DNA from: Porticoccaceae bacterium UBA4026 | Lineage (GTDB): Bacteria > Pseudomonadota > Gammaproteobacteria > Pseudomonadales > Porticoccaceae | Direction of reading: 5' to 3' | Length of the DNA: 64,000 bases | Assembly: GCA_002382445.1 (NCBI GenBank) | Contig: DGAQ01000073.1 | Span: forward strand, 4,196 to 68,195 | Shown here: positions 1 through 6,464 of the stretch, one piece after another | Layout of the letters: each line of letters begins with the position of its first letter | Position numbering within the stretch: position 1 is the first letter of the stretch | The notes under the pieces: model-generated | What the model saw: only the letters and a program-made list of their open reading frames with translations | Told to the model about the DNA's origin: nothing | Databases searched by the model: none | Position numbers and translations under genes: made by a program

Positions 1-192
1 ACTCTCAACACTCTCAACACTCTAGGATTCTTCTATGATAAAAATGGGGGAACGGGTTACGCTGATATTATTAAATCTACTCCGCATGGGCGAGTCTCTT
101 TCGGTCATTGTGAAGTAAAAGGTTACCAGCACTGGGGCCCAGCAGTGGCTGAAGGCAGTAGGGCGGTAGATCAGGTTTATAATTATTTATAG
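1..192 (+). CDS. C-terminal end of a probable FAD-dependent oxidoreductase (5' end outside window)
   Basis: An open frame runs from base 1 to a TAG at 190-192, giving 63 residues of a C-terminus. The part GRVSFGHCEVKGYQHWGP, followed by AVAEGSRAVDQV, resembles the last FAD-binding segment of amine-oxidase-like or NAD(P)/FAD-dependent oxidoreductases, where a Gly-rich strand (often GRIxFAGE) precedes a Trp and an AxxxGxxAA helix. The substrate cannot be judged from this fragment. The first 24 bases contain two copies of actctcaac, read as TLNTLN. The gene is read towards the minus-strand SDR gene that follows, so the two are convergent. That it is the end of a real gene is fairly likely; the family assignment is tentative. 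Confidence 0.5.
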   Translation, partial: TLNTLNTLGFFYDKNGGTGYADIIKSTPHGRVSFGHCEVKGYQHWGPAVAEGSRAVDQVYNYL

Positions 193-244
193 GTACTTTT
201 GTTCTGCAGCTGCTTATGGCGATGTCCTCTCAGATCAATCTGTT

Positions 245-1027
245 CTAATTGACGACCGAAGTCCCCCCATCGATTGGAATAATCTGTCCAGTAATAAAGG
301 CACCTGCCTTTGATGCGAGCATAATGGCAACGCCTGTGATATCAGTCGCTTTGCCCCAGCGACGCAAGGGGATGGTTTTCAACTCTTTCTCAAAGGCTTC
401 CTGGTCACTACTCAAAAACTCAGTCATTTTTGAATAAAAGCGGCCAGGGGCAATGGCATTAACGCGAATGTGATCCTTGGCTAATTCAGTTGAGAGTATA
501 CGGGTGACCTGGTGGATAGCTGTCTTGGACACGGCATAACTAAAGTTATCGAGAGCGTTGCCTACTATCCCAGCAATGGAACCAATATTGATAATGCTGG
601 CGGTGTTGTCCGCAGTGGCGTTCTTTTTTAGCAATGGGGCCAGAGCTTGAATCAGGAAGAAGGGGCTTTTGACATTGACATTCATGGTCTTGTCCCAGCC
701 TTTCTCTGGGAACTCACCGAAAGGTGCGCCCCAACCTGCACCGGCATTGTTTACTAACACATCAATATGTTGCTCACGGGATATTAATTCGGAAACAAGA
801 TGCTGCAAGCCATCGGAGGTCGTGATATCACCCGGAATGGCAATACATTCACCGTACTGATTGAGTTCTGCTGCGGCACTGATACAGGCTTCGGCTTTGC
901 GAGCAGTGATATATACGCGTTTGGCCCCGGCTTCAAGAAAGCCTTGCGCCATGTATGAGCCCAGACCACGGCTACCTCCGGTGACAACGCAGATTTTATC
1001 TTGCATAGAAAATAACGATTCGATCAT
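245..1027 (-). CDS. SDR family NAD(P)-dependent oxidoreductase
   Basis: A 260-residue classical short-chain dehydrogenase/reductase, the usual length. The cofactor motif TGGSRGLG lies at about residues 16-23, NNAG at about 92, the catalytic Ser in INIGSIAG at about 149 and YAVSK (YxxxK) at about 163. The C-terminal IDGGTSVVN is typical of the 3-oxoacyl-ACP-reductase-like or gluconate-5-dehydrogenase-like branch. It should be a soluble NAD(P)(H)-dependent alcohol/ketone oxidoreductase; the substrate cannot be read from sequence. The ATG at 1027 is preceded by AAGGA at good spacing, so it is preferred over the internal ATG (MQDK) at 1006. It stands alone, convergent with the fragment at 1-192 and downstream of the HxlR gene on the same strand. 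Confidence 0.9.
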   Translation of the reverse strand: MIESLFSMQDKICVVTGGSRGLGSYMAQGFLEAGAKRVYITARKAEACISAAAELNQYGECIAIPGDITTSDGLQHLVSELISREQHIDVLVNNAGAGWGAPFGEFPEKGWDKTMNVNVKSPFFLIQALAPLLKKNATADNTASIINIGSIAGIVGNALDNFSYAVSKTAIHQVTRILSTELAKDHIRVNAIAPGRFYSKMTEFLSSDQEAFEKELKTIPLRRWGKATDITGVAIMLASKAGAFITGQIIPIDGGTSVVN

Positions 1028-1089
1028 CTCTCATTCCTTGTTCGGTTTTTAGTTAACTGTTGATATTTTAGCTCTTTGCTTTGGTGTGA

Positions 1090-1176
1090 TTATTCGGTGA
1101 ATGATATCAACAAAAACACCCCGACAAGTGTCAATACTGTAAGCATCAGCCATGCACTGGATCCAACTGCAAACAT
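1090..1176 (-). CDS. Possible 28-residue single-span membrane peptide
   Basis: An ATG six bases past the stop of the HxlR gene opens a 28-codon frame ending in TAA. It encodes MFAVGSSAWLMLTVL followed by TLVGVFLLISFTE: one strongly hydrophobic stretch with a polar C-terminus, as in small single-TM proteins. The Shine-Dalgarno is weak (AAGAAAAA), but the position directly behind hxlR suggests co-transcription. No family is recognised. It could be a chance hydrophobic frame in the 155-base gap between hxlR and the SDR gene. Confidence 0.33.
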   Translation of the reverse strand: MFAVGSSAWLMLTVLTLVGVFLLISFTE

Positions 1177-1182
1177 TTTTTC

Positions 1183-1524
1183 TTAAGCCAAATTATCATC
1201 AAATATGGTCTTTATCAATGTTTGGTTTTCTGTGCCCCACTTGCACCAAGAGTCTAAAACTGGATTTAGAGATTTACCAAATGGAGTGAGAGAATATTCT
1301 ACTTTAGGGGGTATAACTTCAAACACCTTGCGGTCAATCAATTGATCTCTCTCCATTTCCCGTAGTTGCTTAGTTAACATTTGCTGGGTAATGGGCGACA
1401 AAATTCTTTTTAATTCTCCAAACCTGATGGGGCCTCTGCGTAAATTGTAGATAATAGATATTTTCCACTTGCCGCTAATCAGCCATAAGGAGTTTGCAAT
1501 TGGATTGTTTAGTTGTTTAGTCAT
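1183..1524 (-). CDS. HxlR-family winged-helix transcriptional regulator
   Basis: A 113-residue single-domain HxlR regulator, full length for the family. GKWKISIIYNLRRGPIRFGEL is the helix-turn-helix entry (about residues 18-38), followed by ITQQMLTKQLREMERDQLI (recognition helix) and the wing VEYSLTPFGKSL. Many HxlR proteins, including the redox sensors YodB and QorR, carry an N-terminal Cys-Pro before the first helix. Here that place reads NPIANSL, with Asn for Cys; the only obvious Cys is in DSWCKWG near the C-terminus. It is divergent from a quinone-oxidoreductase-like dehydrogenase across 122 bases holding a palindrome, the usual arrangement for a local repressor. The inducer is unknown; sensing through an N-terminal thiol is unlikely. 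Confidence 0.9.
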   Translation of the reverse strand: MTKQLNNPIANSLWLISGKWKISIIYNLRRGPIRFGELKRILSPITQQMLTKQLREMERDQLIDRKVFEVIPPKVEYSLTPFGKSLNPVLDSWCKWGTENQTLIKTIFDDNLA

Positions 1525-1537
1525 AGTTTTTATTTAT

Positions 1538-1547
1538 ATACTAGTAT
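1538..1547. promoter_or_regulatory. Perfect palindrome in the hxlR/dehydrogenase divergent region
   Basis: ATACTAGTAT is a perfect 10-base palindrome 14 bases upstream of the hxlR ATG. HxlR-type regulators typically bind TACT/AGTA half-sites, which this contains. An operator for the adjacent regulator, controlling hxlR and probably the divergent dehydrogenase, is a reasonable inference. The rest of 1525-1646 is AT-rich and should hold both promoters. Confidence 0.45.
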
Positions 1548-1646
1548 GATTATATTGTCTACTTGTTAAAATCACCCTAGTCGATATATCATACCGTCAA
1601 AGGGCGATATTTTCGTCATCGATAATCATCTAAAGGGAAAACAAGC

Positions 1647-2783
1647 ATGTCAGAACAGACTTCAACAGAAATTAGATCAACGGTAACTAGTGAAGGGAAT
1701 GTAGAAATCTCTATTGCTAGGGTAGAAAAGCCGACGCCTTCAGAAAATGAAGTTTTAATTAAAGTAGAGGCGTCTCCTATTAATCCGTCGGATCTTGGGC
1801 TTCTGATAAGTTTTGCAGCCGATCTTGATAGTTTGAGTGTTTCAGGTTCTGGCGACAACACCGTAGCAAAAATGAAAATACATCCGGGACTAATGGGGGC
1901 AATGAAGCCAAGATTAGATGATTCCATGCAGGTAGGTAACGAAGGTGGTGGCGTGGTTGTCGATGCAGGTGCAAATGCCAAGCATTTGATCGGTAAGACA
2001 GTGGGTGTTGCTGGGGGTGCAATGTATTCCCAGTATCGTTGTGTTTCAGCACAGAGCTGTCTGGTGATGGAAGAGGGTACAACGCCAGCCGAAGCATCAT
2101 CTTCATTCGTCAACCCATTGACCGCATTAGCATTTGTTGAAACCATGAAAATGGAAAATCATACAGCCATCATCAACACTGCCGCAGCGTCTAACCTTGG
2201 TCAAATGTTGGTTAAAATCTGTAAAGATGATGGTGTTCCACTGGTTAATATCGTCCGAAAACCTGAGCAAGTGAAAGTTCTTAAAGATCTGGGTGCCGAG
2301 TATGTTTGTGATACCAGTGACGCTGACTTTATGAAAGATTTAGTTAGTGCTTTGGTAACGACCGGTGCGACCCTAGGCTTTGACGCCACAGGTGGTGGTA
2401 ACGAAGGTAAACTACCAGGACAGATACTCGCGGCAATGGAAATAGCTGCAAACAAAACGGCTAAAGAATACAGCCGCTATGGGTCTGATATCTACAAGCA
2501 GGTCTACATCTATGGCGGGCTTGACCAAACACCAACAGTGCTGAACCGATCATTTGGCATGCAGTGGGGCTTAGGGGGTTGGTTGCTGACCCCAATGATT
2601 GGTAGAATCGGTATGGAACGCTTCGGGCAGATGCGTGAGCGTGTTGCGAAGGAAATTAAAACGACCTTTGCGAGCCATTACACTGAGGAGATATCTTTTG
2701 AGGAAATGCTTCAGCCGGAAATTATTAAGGCTTACGCAAAACAAGGCACTGGGGCAAAGTACTTAGTCAATCCCCACAAATAG
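1647..2783 (+). CDS. MDR-family (zinc-binding dehydrogenase-like) NAD(P)H oxidoreductase
   Basis: A 378-residue medium-chain dehydrogenase/reductase. The GroES-like N-terminal domain includes SPINPSDLGLL (about 49-59) and VGNEGGGVVVDAG. The nucleotide-binding half contains NTAAASNLGQMLVKIC (about 173-188) and the GFDATGGG strand. The catalytic Cys/His zinc ligands and structural zinc cysteines of true alcohol dehydrogenases are absent, which fits the zinc-free quinone oxidoreductase/enoyl reductase branch. It is likely a cytosolic reductase of quinones or activated alkenes; the substrate is inferred only from family and from pairing with HxlR. The ATG follows AAAGGGAA. The next two genes on this strand begin 44 and 12 bases after the preceding stop, so a small operon is probable. 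Confidence 0.85.
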   Translation: MSEQTSTEIRSTVTSEGNVEISIARVEKPTPSENEVLIKVEASPINPSDLGLLISFAADLDSLSVSGSGDNTVAKMKIHPGLMGAMKPRLDDSMQVGNEGGGVVVDAGANAKHLIGKTVGVAGGAMYSQYRCVSAQSCLVMEEGTTPAEASSSFVNPLTALAFVETMKMENHTAIINTAAASNLGQMLVKICKDDGVPLVNIVRKPEQVKVLKDLGAEYVCDTSDADFMKDLVSALVTTGATLGFDATGGGNEGKLPGQILAAMEIAANKTAKEYSRYGSDIYKQVYIYGGLDQTPTVLNRSFGMQWGLGGWLLTPMIGRIGMERFGQMRERVAKEIKTTFASHYTEEISFEEMLQPEIIKAYAKQGTGAKYLVNPHK

Positions 2784-2827
2784 TAAATTTATAATCCTAT
2801 TTAATTTAACGAACTTGAGAAATAGCT

Positions 2828-3316
2828 ATGCCAGAGATGACGTTACTAGGTTGGTTTCACACGATATTCGGAGTGTTGGCATTAGGGTCTGCTTTTTACA
2901 CGCTGCTAAAGTACAAGGTAATTTCACTGGATTCGTTATCAGGGAAGCTGTATGTGTATATCACCATTTTTGTTGCTGGATCTGCCTTGGGAATATATAA
3001 CCAAGGCAGTTTTGGCATTGCACATGTCCTTGCGGTGTTAACGCTAGTGGCAGTGGCAGGTGGCATCATTATGGAAAAGTTCAAACTTTTTGGGTCTTAT
3101 TCCAAGTACTTTCAAGCGCTAGGCTACTCAAGCACATTACTTTTTCATATGATTCCAGCGATCACTGACTTCTTGAGGCGCCTGCCCCTTGGCGACCCCT
3201 TTGTTGACTCTTTCGATGATCCTTTAGTGCTTGGTTTCCATAAGGCATTTTTGCTGATCTACATCATCGGCATCAGCATTCAAATACGATGGTTAAAAAG
3301 GTCAAGCACTCTTTAG
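2828..3316 (+). CDS. Four-TM integral membrane protein, function unknown
   Basis: A 162-residue, strongly hydrophobic protein with about four membrane segments: residues 5-27, 44-58, 63-83 and 136-154 by eye. A positively charged KFKLFGSYSKYF stretch follows the third. His12 and a His in TLLFHMIP are the only notable polar intramembrane residues; such histidines occur in small heme or quinone membrane proteins, but no definite motif is seen. The start at 2828 is chosen because MPEMTLLGWFHTIF leads directly into the first span; the Shine-Dalgarno (TTGAGA) is weak. It lies between the MDR gene and the metallo-beta-lactamase-fold gene with short gaps, so it is probably co-transcribed with them. 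No family name is offered. Confidence 0.75.
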   Translation: MPEMTLLGWFHTIFGVLALGSAFYTLLKYKVISLDSLSGKLYVYITIFVAGSALGIYNQGSFGIAHVLAVLTLVAVAGGIIMEKFKLFGSYSKYFQALGYSSTLLFHMIPAITDFLRRLPLGDPFVDSFDDPLVLGFHKAFLLIYIIGISIQIRWLKRSSTL

Positions 3317-3328
3317 TGCTACCTAAAG

Positions 3329-4252
3329 ATGAAAGAGAAATTTTTTTTATTCGCACTCTTAATTTTTTTCGCCACAGTATGGTCAAATCGGGTGTTGTTA
3401 GTATTTGCAGTGAAAGGGTTTGTTGATGGTCCTCCGGCTTTGTACGAAAAGTCGGATGAGCCACAACATGTGAAATGGTTTGATGATTACTTCACTGTTG
3501 AATATATTGATGACAAGACGATCGCCATTGGTGAACCGCGATACTGGCAGGCTAATTACAATTATTTAATCCTTGGTGATGAGCGTGCCATATTGTTTGA
3601 CTCAGGCCCTGGGTTGAAAGATATTAAGCCAGTCATTGTCTCTTTAACTGATCTTCCTATCACCGTTGTAGCATCACACTTGCATTATGATCACGTCGGC
3701 AATCACGATCGTTTTGCATCAGTAGCAATGCTTGATACGCCTTCAATGCGAGCAAGGGCAACGGGCAGTCGTTTCAAAATGTCATCCATGCAACATTTAG
3801 GATTTTTGGAGAATATTAAAAATCCTGTGTTAAATGTTAGTGAATGGTGGCAGCCCGATACGCATATAGATCTGGGTGGGCGCAGGCTAAAGATACTCAA
3901 TGCGCCTGGACACACGCCAGATTCCTTAATGCTTTGGGATGAGCGGAGAAATTTACTATTTGCAGGTGATTACATTTATGACGGGCTTCTCTATGCGATG
4001 TTACCCGGTTCAGATTTAGACGACTATGAGCACACGGCGGTAAGATTACTAAGTATTATTAATGACACAACAAGGTTGTTGACCGCTCATCGTGAGTCAA
4101 CGCCAGGAGCACCTATTTTAGCGCACGATGATTTATTAGACCTGTACCAAGCGCTACAGAAAATAAATCGTGGTGAATTAAAAGGCGAGGGGTGGTTTAG
4201 CAAAACCTATAAAATCAACCAACGCCTGAGCCTAGCTAGCGATCAATATTAA
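3329..4252 (+). CDS. MBL-fold metallo-hydrolase with N-terminal membrane anchor or signal
   Basis: A 307-residue metallo-beta-lactamase-fold protein. The N-terminus (about residues 3-24) is hydrophobic and is either an uncleaved anchor or a signal peptide, so the enzyme should face the periplasm. The dinuclear zinc motif is HLHYDHVGNH (HxHxDH) at about 113-122. A further His occurs in APGHTPDSLML (about 192), an Asp in FAGDYIYDG (about 214) and a C-terminal His in LTAHRES (about 254). This is the complete metal set of hydrolases such as lactonases and glyoxalase II-like enzymes; the substrate is not predictable. The start ATG lies 12 bases after the preceding stop, suggesting an operon with the membrane protein and MDR reductase. 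Confidence 0.87.
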   Translation: MKEKFFLFALLIFFATVWSNRVLLVFAVKGFVDGPPALYEKSDEPQHVKWFDDYFTVEYIDDKTIAIGEPRYWQANYNYLILGDERAILFDSGPGLKDIKPVIVSLTDLPITVVASHLHYDHVGNHDRFASVAMLDTPSMRARATGSRFKMSSMQHLGFLENIKNPVLNVSEWWQPDTHIDLGGRRLKILNAPGHTPDSLMLWDERRNLLFAGDYIYDGLLYAMLPGSDLDDYEHTAVRLLSIINDTTRLLTAHRESTPGAPILAHDDLLDLYQALQKINRGELKGEGWFSKTYKINQRLSLASDQY

Positions 4253-4301
4253 AATAGATAATTCACCTCAGTTTTCAAGACCTTTGGCTATACCTTTGAG
4301 T

Positions 4302-4595
4302 GCCCATGTTGACTGGAAATTACAGGTTAATGACCGACCGACCGACCGACCGACGGACCGCAACAGTGGCTCTCAGATCTTGCGGAAGATCCGACTGAGC
4401 AACACAATTTAGCGGCTAGTCGGCCTGACATTGTCAAACAGTTTAAGGATTTACTGGCCGAGCATCAGTCAGAATCTAACGGGCCACTTTATTTATCCAC
4501 CACGCAAATGCCTGGCATGATCGACAAGGGCTTAGCAGAAGACTTTGTTGAAGAGGATGAATACATTTACACGCCTCACCAACAGCTTATTTTGG
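4302..4595 (+). pseudogene. Relic of a sulfatase C-terminus split by a frameshift at a GACC repeat
   Basis: Two neighbouring frames together read like the C-terminal subdomain of a formylglycine-type sulfatase. Before the repeat (frame from 4311) is DWKLQVNDRP. After it (frame from 4361) come QQWLSDLAEDPTEQHNLA, then RPDIVKQFKDLLAEHQ, MPGMIDKGLAEDF and EEDEYIYTPH. W-L-x-D-L-x-x-DPTEx-NLA and the MPxxIDK...DEYIY ending are typical of the family. The two halves are out of register by the length of the GACC tract. The catalytic N-terminal domain with its C/S-x-P-x-R site is absent, since the intact MBL gene ends only 50 bases upstream. The normal stop is also lost and the frame runs on to 4693 into unrelated sequence. 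It is a remnant, not a working gene. Confidence 0.75.
4332..4360 (+). repeat. GACC tetranucleotide tandem repeat inside the sulfatase relic
   Basis: Five perfect GACC units (4332-4351) are followed by a variant unit GACG, another GACC and a G. The unit length is not a multiple of three, so each gain or loss changes the frame between the two halves of the sulfatase relic. With this flanking sequence, tracts of two, five or eight units would be in frame; the present seven are not. Slipped-strand expansion is the natural explanation. Confidence 0.9.
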
Positions 4596-4640
4596 CGTTG
4601 AGGCCCCACCAAACTGGAGCCTATTTTGCCTTTTGCAATA

Positions 4641-4979
4641 CTAGGCTAGCCGCGAACCATTGGCGGCCATTTTATCGGGTACGGCTAATATAATACTGCC
4701 GTCAGGTTGGGTGAATCCGGTGACTAAACATTCAGACATTAGTGGCCCAATTTGTTTTTTGGGGAAATTAACCACGGCTGAAATTTGTTTACCCACTAAA
4801 TCTTCAGGGGTGTAGTGGTCGGTAATTTGCGCTGATGATTTTTTAATGCCTATTTTTCCACCAAAATCTATGGTCAATTTGACGGCTGGCGTGCGTGCTT
4901 GTTTAAAAACCTCTGCGGTAACAATGGTTCCGACTCTCAAATCAACCCGCTCAAATTCTGCCCAACCCAAGTCACCCAT
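4641..4979 (-). CDS. csaA: CsaA-like tRNA-binding domain protein
   Basis: A 112-residue protein made of one EMAP/OB-fold tRNA-binding domain, the length of CsaA. Characteristic parts are FERVDLRVGTIVTAE at the N-terminus, LTIDFGGKIGIKKSSAQITDHY in the middle (about 35-56), and VVNFPKKQIGPLMSECLVTGF near the end, where N-F-P-x-K-x-I matches CsaA. CsaA proteins are homodimers that bind tRNA and were described as export-related chaperones. The start is placed at the ATG at 4979 (MGDLGWAEF) because it follows GAGAGG; the frame stays open 19 codons further upstream, but that part resembles nothing in the family. The 3' end lies next to the sulfatase relic, on the opposite strand. Confidence 0.88.
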   Translation of the reverse strand: MGDLGWAEFERVDLRVGTIVTAEVFKQARTPAVKLTIDFGGKIGIKKSSAQITDHYTPEDLVGKQISAVVNFPKKQIGPLMSECLVTGFTQPDGSIILAVPDKMAANGSRLA

Positions 4980-5163
4980 AATAATGCCTCTCGCATTCAA
5001 TAAAGAAATACTGTCTGATTGCATTGTAAGGAACAACCAACCTTGAAGCTAATTAGTTGTACACTTTATACCTCCAAGGATGCTGCTCTTTCTACGGGTG
5101 TTTTTGAGCTCGGCAAGTATCCTCTTAGGAGTGAAGCCAAACCCGTCAGGCTAGGAGAATTAA

Positions 5164-5808
5164 ATGACACATTCTATTATTGCGGGTGCTACAGGGTTGG
5201 TGGGAAATAGTATTCTCAGCCAATTAGCGGCTCGTGGAGATAGGCCAATCGCATTAGCAAGACGGCAGATTGATGATCTGCCAGCGAATGCCGAAATGTT
5301 GCAGATAGATTTTAAGCAATTTTTGATCAACGGTGAGTTGCCATACTGTCATCATCTCTACCTCTGTTTGGGTACCACCATCAAGACAGCGGGCAGCCGT
5401 GAAGCCTTCAAAATCGTCGATTTTGAGTATTCTTTTGCAGTGGCAAAAAAAGCTGTAGAAGCCGGTGCGAGAGGGTTAAGCCTAGTCTCTTCGGTGGGCG
5501 CGAACGCGAACTCAAAGAACTTTTATTTACGGACGAAGGGGCAATTAGAAGAGGCAATAAAGTCACTGGGTTTCTCAAGCGTCAATATTTATCGTCCTGG
5601 ATTGTTGATTGGCCATAGGCAAGAGAAAAGAAGCGCAGAGAAAGCGGGCCAGTTCTTTTCAAAATTTGTTGACCCTCTGCTACTTGGGGGCCTAAGTCAG
5701 TATCGTAGTATTGACGCTAACTTACTGGCTGGCACTATGATTGAGAACGCCAACAAGGGAGACGGCGTCAATCACTTCCACTTTAGAAATTTTAATACGA
5801 GTAGCTAA
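5164..5808 (+). CDS. NAD(P)-binding Rossmann protein of the HTATIP2/atypical SDR type
   Basis: A 214-residue atypical SDR. The N-terminal dinucleotide motif GATGLVGNSIL is at about residues 8-18. YLCLGTTIKTAGS (about 67-79) and LVSSVGANANSKNFYLRTKG (about 103-122) carry the Ser and Y-x-x-x-K-like YLRTK residues. IYRPGLLIGHR (about 138-148) is the usual substrate-side loop. This pattern matches bacterial relatives of HTATIP2/TIP30 and NAD(P)H-binding oxidoreductases with no settled substrate. The ATG follows AGGAG at ideal distance. It is divergent from csaA and separated by 85 bases from the next plus-strand gene. Confidence 0.87.
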   Translation: MTHSIIAGATGLVGNSILSQLAARGDRPIALARRQIDDLPANAEMLQIDFKQFLINGELPYCHHLYLCLGTTIKTAGSREAFKIVDFEYSFAVAKKAVEAGARGLSLVSSVGANANSKNFYLRTKGQLEEAIKSLGFSSVNIYRPGLLIGHRQEKRSAEKAGQFFSKFVDPLLLGGLSQYRSIDANLLAGTMIENANKGDGVNHFHFRNFNTSS

Positions 5809-5894
5809 TGCTAATTCCCTTCTTCAGCAGGTAAGGTATTTATGCTATTGATTTTCGGTTAGTATAAGACCTCACTATATTTGAGGTAGTTGCT

Positions 5895-6332
5895 ATGAAA
5901 AGCTTGTTCACATTACTATTAATGACCACATCTCTCTGCAGCTTTGCTGAAGTGTATGAGGATTATACTCCCAGCGAAGAGCATATTCAGCTAACTGTAG
6001 TAGCGGTTGAACCAAATTATCTTGATGATTACTTGGTCAACTTAAACAGAACCTGGGTCAAAGGGATGGAGATACAGAAGAAACTCGGTTATATCGAAGA
6101 CTACTCTGTCTATACCTCCGATAGCGCTAACAGCCCGAATGTTTGGTTGACTATAACCTATAAAAATATGGGTGCTATGCAGCCTAGCGAAAAAAAGTAT
6201 AACGCTATCAATAAAGAATGGCTGAAGCTGTATGGTGATAATGAAGATGAAATAGACGGGATTTCAAAAGGTTACGAAGAAATTCGTACCATGGTAGATA
6301 GTCAAATCATCAACAAAGTAAACTTCAAGTAA
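5895..6332 (+). CDS. Exported small protein of unknown function
   Basis: A 145-residue protein with a clear Sec signal peptide: MKSLFTLLLMTTSLCSFA, cleaved at about residue 18 before EVYEDY. The mature part is acidic and aromatic-rich, with no cysteine and no recognisable catalytic motif. NVWLTITYKNM and IDGISKGYEEIRTMVD are compatible with a small alpha/beta fold such as a dimeric ferredoxin-like domain, but that is a guess. The start follows GAGGTAG. A hairpin ends the unit at 6342-6373, so it is probably a single-gene transcript. It is expected to be periplasmic. Confidence 0.7.
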   Translation: MKSLFTLLLMTTSLCSFAEVYEDYTPSEEHIQLTVVAVEPNYLDDYLVNLNRTWVKGMEIQKKLGYIEDYSVYTSDSANSPNVWLTITYKNMGAMQPSEKKYNAINKEWLKLYGDNEDEIDGISKGYEEIRTMVDSQIINKVNFK

Positions 6333-6341
6333 TACTGCGAA

Positions 6342-6373
6342 ATAAGACCCGCTGATCTTTCAGGGGGTCTTAT
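6342..6373 (+). terminator. Probable transcription terminator hairpin
   Basis: ATAAGACCC (6342-6350) pairs perfectly with GGGTCTTAT (6365-6373), and the inside adds CTGA/TCAG. It lies 10 bases after the stop of the exported protein. A long T-run is missing, so termination efficiency is uncertain. Confidence 0.5.
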
Positions 6374-6464
6374 CGTTAGTAATTTCTAATTCTCATTAAG
6401 CTAATATTCCTTTCTGCCCGTAAAACAAAAGCTTCTCATGGATTGTTGAAAGGTTTAAAGAAAT

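Noticed and set aside
1616..2146. Long minus-strand ORF opposite the MDR dehydrogenase
   Set aside because: A shadow of the plus-strand gene; composition is typical of antisense translation and no domain is visible.
4332..4360. GACC repeat considered as a CRISPR or attachment site
   Set aside because: Four-base units without spacers; a simple sequence repeat within a sulfatase relic explains it.
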